Source: an uncultured Streptococcus sp. (GTDB lineage: Bacteria > Bacillota > Bacilli > Lactobacillales > Streptococcaceae). Taken from it: a DNA stretch of 15,294 nucleotides. The stretch's first letter is position 1. Each line of letters starts with the position of its first letter. This document shows, piece by piece, positions 7,301 to 13,148 of the stretch. The stretch spans positions 1 through 15,294 of the forward strand of contig CABPWC010000029.1 of the NCBI GenBank assembly GCA_902461025.1, read 5' to 3'. A program made the position numbers and the translations under genes. The notes under the pieces are model-generated. The model worked only from the letters and a program-made list of their open reading frames with translations, made no database searches and was not told the origin of the DNA.

Positions 7301-8099
7301 TCTACTGTCTTATGATTTTATGCAGCGAGCCTTTTTGGCAGTTATTGCCATGAGTCTCTTTTCACCAGTTCTTGGGACTTTTCTCATCTTGCGCCGTCAA
7401 AGTCTCATGAGTGATACTCTCAGTCACGTCTCGCTTTCGGGTGTTGCCTTTGGTTTGGTTTTGGGGATTTCTCCGACCATCTCAACCATTGTGATCGTTT
7501 TGATTGCGGCGGTCTTTCTTGAATACTTGCGTACAGTTTATAAAAGCTTTATGGAGATTGGGACAGCCATTCTCATGTCTACAGGACTTGCAGTTTCACT
7601 TATTGTGATGAGTAAGGGGAAGAGTTCTAGTTCGATGAGTCTGGATCAGTATCTTTTTGGTTCTATTGTGACTATTAGTCAAGAGCAGGTCATTGGGCTC
7701 TTTGTCATTGCAGCGGTAGTGTTAATCTTGACCTTCCTCTTTTTAAGACCCATGTATATTCTAACTTTTGACGAGGATACGGCTTTTGTAGATGGCCTTC
7801 CAGTACGTACTATGTCAATTTTGTTTAACATGGTAACGGGTGTGGCGATCGCTCTTATGATACCAGCGGCAGGTGCGCTTTTAGTATCGACCATCATGGT
7901 TTTGCCAGCAAGTATTGCTTTGCGTCTAGGGAAAAACTTTAGTTTTGTGATGATTCTAGCCAGTGTCATTGGTTTTCTAGGCATGGTAGCAGGGCTTTAT
8001 ATTTCCTATTATGCAGAGACGCCTCCTAGTGCAAGTATCACCATTATCTTTGTAGTTGTCTTTTTAGTAGTCAGCATCCTCAAACGTTTTATCAAATAG
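7293..8099 (+). CDS. adcB: AdcB, zinc ABC transporter permease
   Basis: With ATG at 7293 this is a 268-residue ABC-3 family membrane protein, the normal length, with hydrophobic segments throughout. It forms the channel through which zinc from AdcA crosses the membrane. Early conserved features include the RRQSLMSDTLSHVSLSGVA stretch (~34-52), typical of metal ABC permeases. An in-frame extension to 7182 lies wholly inside adcC and has no ribosome binding site. The chosen ATG is preceded by AGGAGG (7281-7286) at 6 nt and overlaps the adcC stop by 8 bp. Confidence 0.96.
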   Translation: MLNLLSYDFMQRAFLAVIAMSLFSPVLGTFLILRRQSLMSDTLSHVSLSGVAFGLVLGISPTISTIVIVLIAAVFLEYLRTVYKSFMEIGTAILMSTGLAVSLIVMSKGKSSSSMSLDQYLFGSIVTISQEQVIGLFVIAAVVLILTFLFLRPMYILTFDEDTAFVDGLPVRTMSILFNMVTGVAIALMIPAAGALLVSTIMVLPASIALRLGKNFSFVMILASVIGFLGMVAGLYISYYAETPPSASITIIFVVVFLVVSILKRFIK

Positions 8100-8108
8100 G
8101 AGAAGCAC

Positions 8109-9611
8109 ATGAAAAAACTAAGCCTACTTTTGGCAAGTCTTGTGACAGTATTCTTAGTCGCTTGTTCCAATCAAAAACAAGCAGACGGAAAATTAAATAT
8201 CGTCACAACTTTCTACCCTGTCTATGAATTTACCAAGCAAATAGCAGGGGATACAGCCAATGTCGAACTCTTAATCGGGGCTGGAACAGAGCCACATGAC
8301 TATGAACCATCACCTAAGGCAGTCGCTAAAATCCAAGATGCTGATGCTTTTGTTTATGAAAATGAGAACATGGAAACTTGGGTTCCTAAGTTATTAGATT
8401 CCCTAGATGCGAAAAAAGTAAAAACCATTAAAGCTACTGGAGATATGCTCCTTCTTCCGGGAAGTGAAGAAGAGGAAGACCATGACCACGGCGAAGAAGG
8501 TCATCATCACGAGTATGACCCTCATGTATGGTTGTCTCCTGCGCGTGCCATCAAGCTTGTAGAACATATCCGTGATAGTCTTTCAGCTGACTATCCAGAT
8601 AAGAAGGCGACTTTTGAACAAAATGCAGCAGCTTATATCGAAAAACTGCAAGCCTTGGACAAGGCCTATACTGAAGGACTTTCTAGTGCAAAACAAAAGA
8701 GTTTTGTGACTCAACACGCAGCCTTTCGTTATCTAGCCTTGGACTACGGACTCAATCAAGTCTCTATCTCTGGACTTTCGCCAGATGCGGAGCCATCAGC
8801 AAGCCGTTTGGCAGAATTGACCGAGTACATCAAGAAAAACAAAATCTCTTATATCTACTTTGAAGAAAATGCTTCTCAAGCCCTAGCGAATACCCTCTCA
8901 AAAGAAACAGGAGTGAAGTTAGATGTTCTGAATCCTCTTGAAAGCTTGACCGAAGAGGATATGAAGGCTGGAGAAAACTATATCTCTGTCATGGAGAAAA
9001 ATCTCAAGGCCCTCAAGCAAACAACTGATCAGGCAGGGGAAGAGATTGAACCAGAAAAGGCAGAGGAAACTAAAACAGTTCAAAATGGTTACTTTGAGGA
9101 TGCAGATGTTAAGGATCGCACCTTGAGTGACTATACTGGTAACTGGCAGTCTGTTTATCCTTTCCTTGAAAATGGTACTCTTGACCAAGTCTTTGATTAC
9201 AAGGCTAAATTGACTGGTAAGATGACCAAGGATGAATACAAGGCCTACTATCAAAAAGGTTACCAAACAGATGTAAGCAAGATTAACATTACAGATAATA
9301 CGATGGAATTCATCCAAGGAGACCAAAGTAAGAAATATACTTACAAGTATGTCGGTAAGAAAATCTTGACTTATAAGAAAGGAAATCGTGGAGTCCGTTA
9401 TCTCTTTGAAGCAACAGATGCGGACGCTGGACAGTTTAAGTATGTTCAGTTTAGCGACCACAATATTGCTCCGGTCAAGGCAGAGCATTTCCATATTTTC
9501 TTTGGAGGTACTAGCCAAGAAGCCCTCTTTGAAGAGATGGACAACTGGCCAACCTACTATCCAGATAACCTATCTGGTCAGGAAATTGCCCAAGAAATGT
9601 TGGCTCATTAA
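8109..9611 (+). CDS. adcA: AdcA, zinc-binding lipoprotein with ZinT domain
   Basis: A 500-residue substrate-binding protein of the zinc ABC transporter. The signal peptide ends in a lipobox LVAC with the lipidated cysteine at C19. The N-terminal cluster A-I (ZnuA-like) domain has H63, H139, H203 and E278 as zinc ligands, plus an acidic/His-rich loop (EEEEDHDHGEEGHHHEYDPH, about 121-139). The C-terminal part (~320-500) is a fused ZinT domain, with H451, H460 and H462 in SDHNIAP and AEHFHIFF. Ligand numbers are one lower than those I recall for pneumococcal AdcA (H140/H204/E279), consistent with a one-residue shorter His-rich loop. AGGAGA overlaps the adcB stop, 5 nt from the ATG. It is the last gene of the operon. 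Confidence 0.97.
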   Translation: MKKLSLLLASLVTVFLVACSNQKQADGKLNIVTTFYPVYEFTKQIAGDTANVELLIGAGTEPHDYEPSPKAVAKIQDADAFVYENENMETWVPKLLDSLDAKKVKTIKATGDMLLLPGSEEEEDHDHGEEGHHHEYDPHVWLSPARAIKLVEHIRDSLSADYPDKKATFEQNAAAYIEKLQALDKAYTEGLSSAKQKSFVTQHAAFRYLALDYGLNQVSISGLSPDAEPSASRLAELTEYIKKNKISYIYFEENASQALANTLSKETGVKLDVLNPLESLTEEDMKAGENYISVMEKNLKALKQTTDQAGEEIEPEKAEETKTVQNGYFEDADVKDRTLSDYTGNWQSVYPFLENGTLDQVFDYKAKLTGKMTKDEYKAYYQKGYQTDVSKINITDNTMEFIQGDQSKKYTYKYVGKKILTYKKGNRGVRYLFEATDADAGQFKYVQFSDHNIAPVKAEHFHIFFGGTSQEALFEEMDNWPTYYPDNLSGQEIAQEMLAH

Positions 9612-9615
9612 ATCT

Positions 9616-9646
9616 AAAAAACCTTCCCGTACCGGGGAGGTTTTTT
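9616..9646 (+). terminator. Intrinsic terminator of the adc operon
   Basis: ACCTTCCCG pairs with CGGGGAGGT (one G-U pair) around a TAC loop. The helix is extended by flanking A and T runs and ends in a run of six T. It begins 5 bp after the adcA stop. The A/T symmetry may let it work on both strands. Confidence 0.92.
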
Positions 9647-9675
9647 CTTGTTTTTATCACTCCTAAGCATCTGGA

Positions 9676-9703
9676 TTGACATTGGTTGAGAAAGGTGTAT
9701 AAT
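9676..9703 (+). promoter_or_regulatory. Near-consensus promoter of the VOC-family gene
   Basis: TTGACA (9676-9681) and TATAAT (9698-9703) both match the sigma-A consensus exactly, with a 16-bp spacer. The predicted start is about 9710, within the inverted repeat that follows. A promoter this strong in front of a single gene suggests control by a repressor. Confidence 0.85.
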
Positions 9704-9706
9704 TAA

Positions 9707-9725
9707 TGTAACAAAAAAAGTTACA
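9707..9725 (+). promoter_or_regulatory. Operator-like perfect inverted repeat at the VOC gene start site
   Basis: TGTAAC-A7-GTTACA is a perfect 6-bp inverted repeat with a spacer of seven A. It spans the predicted transcription start and ends 17 bp before the start codon. Its half-site size and 7-bp spacing resemble MarR/DUF24-type operators such as the YodB/CatR sites (TACT-N7-AGTA) that control catDE in B. subtilis, but the half-site bases differ. The regulator is not in the window. Confidence 0.55.
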
Positions 9726-9742
9726 ACAAAGAGAGGTTTTCT

Positions 9743-10597
9743 ATGGTTTACGAATATAATAGTAAGATTCATTTGGCCGAGGTGGCTTTAAATGTCAAGG
9801 ATTTAGAAAGTCAGACAGCCTTTTATCATCAGTTGCTCGGCTTGGAGATATTGAGTCAGTCGGAAGGAGAGGCGGTTTTGGGTGCTGGAGACAAAGCTCT
9901 TGTTAAACTAATCAAGACAGATGATACGAGGAATCCCAAACAGACTTACGGACTTTATCACATGGCTCTCCTTTTACCGAGTCGAGAGGACTTAGCCAAT
10001 GTTTTTAAACACTTGTTAGACCTAAAGATTCCACTAGTAGGTGGAGCTGATCATGGCTATAGTGAAGCTATCTATCTAGAAGATTTAGAGGGCAATGGCA
10101 TTGAACTCTACAGAGACAAGCCTGTGACCGAGTGGGATATTCGAGAGGACGGGCGAATTATTGGGGTGACAGAAGAGCTGTCTGCCCAAGACATCTATGA
10201 ACTAGGCAAAGAACTGGATCCTTTTGTCATTGCAAGTGGCACTCGCATGGGCCATGTTCATCTATCTGTTAAGAATAGTCGAGAAGCGAGCTCTTTCTAT
10301 CAAGAGTCTCTAGGTCTTGAGGATAAATTCACGATTCCACATGCCAGTTGGATAGCATCAGGGGATTATCATCATCATTTGGCCGTCAATGAATGGGGTG
10401 GTAAAAACTTAGCTCCTCGTGAGCATGGAATGACAGGTCTTGCCTACTATGCGGTTGAAGTTGAGAACAAGGAGGAATTATTAAAAGTATTTGCTCAATC
10501 TCAAACTAGCAAGGCCATAACTCAGTGGCTTTCGTCTGCAGAGTTTAGTGTGACCGACAAAGATGGCATTGTTACGCGAGTTAGAGTAGGGAATTAA
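9743..10597 (+). CDS. VOC-family metalloprotein, CatE/YfiE-like (glyoxalase / extradiol dioxygenase fold)
   Basis: This 284-residue protein is built of two VOC modules (about 8-125 and 168-280), the layout of B. subtilis CatE (YfiE), a catechol 2,3-dioxygenase. Shared features include YHMALLLP, a GNGIELY strand, GHVHLSV and GDYHHHLAVN. In the first module H10, H73 and E121 occupy the three metal-ligand positions. The second has H171/H173 and H210-H212, but no acidic residue at the last ligand position (DGIVTRV). By family it may open or detoxify catechol/quinone-type or other electrophilic compounds; the substrate cannot be read from the sequence. GAGAGG lies 6 nt before the ATG. It is a single-gene unit with its own promoter, operator-like repeat and terminator. 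Confidence 0.8.
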   Translation: MVYEYNSKIHLAEVALNVKDLESQTAFYHQLLGLEILSQSEGEAVLGAGDKALVKLIKTDDTRNPKQTYGLYHMALLLPSREDLANVFKHLLDLKIPLVGGADHGYSEAIYLEDLEGNGIELYRDKPVTEWDIREDGRIIGVTEELSAQDIYELGKELDPFVIASGTRMGHVHLSVKNSREASSFYQESLGLEDKFTIPHASWIASGDYHHHLAVNEWGGKNLAPREHGMTGLAYYAVEVENKEELLKVFAQSQTSKAITQWLSSAEFSVTDKDGIVTRVRVGN

Positions 10598-10599
10598 AC

Positions 10600-10646
10600 A
10601 AGAGCAGTTCAGACTACCTTATCAGTAGGTTGAACAGTTCTTTTTT
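10600..10646 (+). terminator. Intrinsic terminator of the VOC gene
   Basis: An interrupted hairpin: GTTCA (10607-10611) pairs with TGAAC (10631-10635), CTAC with GTAG inside it, and AAGAG with the TTCTT outside, with small internal loops. Six T follow. It starts a few bases after the stop codon. Confidence 0.7.
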
Positions 10647-10736
10647 ATTCTGGTTTTTCGATAATGAAAAATGGAGGTTATGACATTGATAGTGTTGTAA
10701 AAGATTCAAAAAGGGATAGAAGGAAGGGCAGGATTA

Positions 10737-10745
10737 TGATACAAT
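10737..10745 (+). promoter_or_regulatory. Extended -10 promoter of the DUF2079 gene
   Basis: TGATACAAT is an extended -10 (TGn plus TACAAT), with no clear -35 hexamer. The predicted start is near 10752, leaving a very short leader with the AGGAGG ribosome binding site (10758-10763). The rest of the 175-bp gap after the VOC gene holds only the terminator and AT-rich sequence. Confidence 0.5.
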
Positions 10746-10772
10746 TATTTTATTATTAGGAGGATTATTACT

Positions 10773-12785
10773 GTGGAAAAAGTATTAGGGAATATTTTTG
10801 AAAAACGAAAGCAATTTTTGTCGTATGGTCTGGGGGCATATTTAATAGTCATTTTGCTTCATTTATTGCACTATGCACCACAAGACATTTTTCTAAGTCT
10901 AAATTCTGGACCTGTTTTTGACAAAATCTTGGTTTTTCTCATAGCAGCTATATTCATTGGGGTAGTGGAAATAAAATCATCCCTCAATATTCGTAGGATT
11001 AATATTCTTATATCTTGTCTAGTCTTATTTTTTGCTGTATATAAAAGTATTTCATTTTTCCTAGCGTTAGGGATACTACTTTTGGCATTGCTTCTCTTTG
11101 TCTTTTTTAAGCTCAAAGGTGAATCCTTGTCTTTCTTGTATTTGTTTACGATAGTAGGCGCGATTCCCCGTCTATTAACCTTAGTTGATTCCAATTTTAA
11201 TGATGCAGCACTCGGTTTTCATGCCGTTGATTTAACGACTACTAGATTTTACACACTGATTTGGCCAATCATTTTAGCAGTGATTCTCTCTGCTGTACTG
11301 ATTTTTCTTTTTGTACAATTGCCAGTAAAAGAATTTTTAGAAGAACATAAAAAGTTAGTATGGTTAGCGGTTCTGTCACTTAGTATTGCTTATGTTCTCT
11401 ATCTTTGTGTCGTTGTGTATTATAAAGTCAAAACAATTGAGGTGAGCACCTTTGACATCGGTATCTTTTCTCAAATGTTTGAGCGTATGAATACAGATTG
11501 GACTCCGATTACAACATTGGAGAGAGACCGAGTACTTTCGCATTTTGCGGTACACGTGTCTCCAATCTTTTATCTAATGCTTCCGTTTTATAAATTATTC
11601 CCATATGTAGAAACGCTAGATATTTTACAGGTTTTAGTTGCTTTTTCTGCAATTATTCCTCTGAAACTATTACTTCCTAAATTCAAACTATCTAAACTAA
11701 CAAATATATTGATAGTAGCATGGTTTGTTTTATTCCCTGTTATAACAACTGCAGGCGGGACTCATCTCCATGAAAATTGTTTCCTAACCGCTTTGATCTT
11801 CTGGTTGTTTTATTTCATTGTTTCTGAGCGAAAACTGGGTATTATCGGTTCGACTTTGCTACTATTACTGGTAAAAGAAGATGCATTTATCTATGTGATT
11901 AGCATTGGAGCCTACTTCCTCTTACAAAAACGATTCATCTTATCAAAAACCACAAGACTGCGGATTTTGTTAGTAGATATTGTTTTACCTATTGTTTATT
12001 TTATGTTTGCGATGTATCTCTTGAGTGTTTACGGCGAAGGAGGTATGGTCTCTCGTTTTGACACTTATCTACAGAATGGTGAGAGTGGACTATTCATGGT
12101 CTTGAAAAATCTCTTGACCCATCCAGAATATGTGATCAGTACAATTTTTACAGCTAAGCGATTAGGTTATCTGTTCCTAATGCTTGCTCCGCTTTGTTTC
12201 CTACCTCTTGTTCAACGAAATTGGGAAAATTATATATTAGCTCTACCGCTTGTTGTCATAAATTTATTGCCCAATTGGCCTTATCAATATGACATCGGTT
12301 TTCAATATAGTTATGGTAGTGCAGCCTTACTTTTTCTAATGGCTTTACTCTCGCTAGAAGAACTTCAAATCAACAAAATTTTGCAAGAAAAGTTTGTTGT
12401 TCTTACCGTTGTGGTAGGTATTGTTGTATCTGGAATGCTATTACACCAGTTGACGCATAAATGGAGCTTTAATATCGGCTATTATCATCAAAACAAACAA
12501 AATTTTGATGATATACGATACACCTTAGAGAGTCTGCCGGCTGAATCTTCAGTAGTCGCTGAACATCCGTACACATCAGTTCTCAGAAAACACCAAAAAT
12601 TATATGATATTTTCTATCACAACGGTCAGAAAGTGGATTCGTCTATAGATTTTGTAGTTATTCCGAGAAAAAGTAAGGATACTAGCGAACTCTATGTTGA
12701 GCTGATTAAGCAATATGAAAGCTTAGGCTACAAGGAAAGCAGTTATTCTTCGAATGAAATTTTCATCTTAGAAAAACCACAGTAA
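10773..12785 (+). CDS. DUF2079 family polytopic membrane protein, function unknown
   Basis: This 670-residue protein starts at GTG, 9 nt after AGGAGG. The central part (about 220-560) has the DUF2079 hallmarks: STFDIGIFSQ (D228), an SHFAVHVSPIFYLMLPFY stretch, HLHEN (331-335) and KED (368-370), between many hydrophobic segments. These proteins resemble GT-C-type glycosyltransferases in layout; I infer a lipid-linked sugar transferase or envelope-related enzyme, but no activity is shown here. Residues ~16-218 form about six additional hydrophobic segments before the FDIG motif, which usually follows the first membrane segment. The last ~110 residues (from ~560) are soluble and likely extracytoplasmic or cytoplasmic cap. 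The gene looks richer in AT than its neighbours by eye. No clear terminator of its own follows. Confidence 0.75.
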   Translation: MEKVLGNIFEKRKQFLSYGLGAYLIVILLHLLHYAPQDIFLSLNSGPVFDKILVFLIAAIFIGVVEIKSSLNIRRINILISCLVLFFAVYKSISFFLALGILLLALLLFVFFKLKGESLSFLYLFTIVGAIPRLLTLVDSNFNDAALGFHAVDLTTTRFYTLIWPIILAVILSAVLIFLFVQLPVKEFLEEHKKLVWLAVLSLSIAYVLYLCVVVYYKVKTIEVSTFDIGIFSQMFERMNTDWTPITTLERDRVLSHFAVHVSPIFYLMLPFYKLFPYVETLDILQVLVAFSAIIPLKLLLPKFKLSKLTNILIVAWFVLFPVITTAGGTHLHENCFLTALIFWLFYFIVSERKLGIIGSTLLLLLVKEDAFIYVISIGAYFLLQKRFILSKTTRLRILLVDIVLPIVYFMFAMYLLSVYGEGGMVSRFDTYLQNGESGLFMVLKNLLTHPEYVISTIFTAKRLGYLFLMLAPLCFLPLVQRNWENYILALPLVVINLLPNWPYQYDIGFQYSYGSAALLFLMALLSLEELQINKILQEKFVVLTVVVGIVVSGMLLHQLTHKWSFNIGYYHQNKQNFDDIRYTLESLPAESSVVAEHPYTSVLRKHQKLYDIFYHNGQKVDSSIDFVVIPRKSKDTSELYVELIKQYESLGYKESSYSSNEIFILEKPQ

Positions 12786-12861
12786 CTTCGGAACATGAAA
12801 ACTCCCTTTTCAGAAAACAAACCACTTCTATACTAAAGTAAGAAAAAATGGTTCAAAGGTC

Positions 12862-12890
12862 TTGAAAAATCAGAGAAAATCAGGTATAAT
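12862..12890 (+). promoter_or_regulatory. Promoter upstream of the rpoB leader
   Basis: TTGAAA (12862-12867) and a perfect TATAAT (12885-12890) with an ideal 17-bp spacer. The predicted start is near 12897, about 250 nt before the rpoB start codon. Confidence 0.85.
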
Positions 12891-12910
12891 ATGAGTAATC
12901 ATTTGTCGTA

Positions 12911-12942
12911 GGTTTTGTCTGAAATATTGTCCAGACAAGGCT
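12911..12942 (+). ncRNA. First hairpin of the rpoB leader
   Basis: TTGTCTG (12915-12921) pairs perfectly with CAGACAA (12932-12938), extended outward by G-U and G-C pairs to 12911/12942, with a 10-nt loop. It begins ~14 nt into the predicted transcript. Together with the terminator it would make a compact ~95-nt RNA. Confidence 0.55.
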
Positions 12943-12945
12943 CAC

Positions 12946-12990
12946 AGCAGTTAAATCTCCTGAAAAAAGTCAGATTTAACTGCTCTTTTT
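12946..12990 (+). terminator. Strong intrinsic terminator inside the rpoB leader
   Basis: AGCAGTTAAATCT (12946-12958) and AGATTTAACTGCT (12972-12984) form a perfect 13-bp stem with a 13-nt loop, followed by CTTTTT and, after GTGC, another seven T. It lies downstream of the promoter and ~160 nt upstream of rpoB. It would therefore either attenuate rpoB or release a short RNA. It could also stop read-through from the DUF2079 gene, which lacks its own terminator. Confidence 0.85.
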
Positions 12991-13101
12991 GTGCTTTTTT
13001 TCGGTATTTTTTGCATCTGTAACAGAGATTTAAAGATTCTGAAAAATTAGTCAAGGGGGATAAGTTGATAGGGGTTTTAGAACCATTAAACGATAATTAT
13101 T

Positions 13102-13119
13102 AGCTTAGGTGACTAAGCT
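13102..13119 (+). ncRNA. GTGA-capped hairpin just upstream of rpoB (candidate rpoB leader motif)
   Basis: AGCTTAG and CTAAGCT form a perfect 7-bp stem closed by GTGA, a GNRA-type tetraloop, ending 15 nt before the Shine-Dalgarno sequence. An RNA motif called Lacto-rpoB has been described upstream of rpoB in Lactobacillales. This hairpin may be part of it, but I cannot recall its consensus well enough to claim a match. Confidence 0.5.
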
Positions 13120-13148
13120 TGGAACTTTATTTACAAAGGAGAATCATC

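Larger units (their letters stand above)
12786..13148 (+). other. Non-coding region: rpoB promoter and long structured leader
   Basis: No protein-coding gene is visible in these 363 bp. They hold, in order, ~75 bp of AT-rich sequence after the DUF2079 stop, a consensus promoter (12862-12890), a hairpin (12911-12942), a strong terminator (12946-12990), ~110 bp without clear structure, a GTGA-capped hairpin (13102-13119), and the rpoB ribosome binding site. A segment AGATTTAA at 13026-13033 repeats the 3' arm of the terminator stem. A weak TTGATA at 13063-13068 might be part of a second promoter, but no convincing -10 goes with it. Confidence 0.8.

Noticed and set aside
8919..9518. 199-codon open frame antisense to adcA
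   Set aside because: It lies wholly within the clearly coding adcA ZinT region, has no ribosome binding site or recognisable domain, and its composition is what the reverse of a Lys/Asp-rich gene gives.
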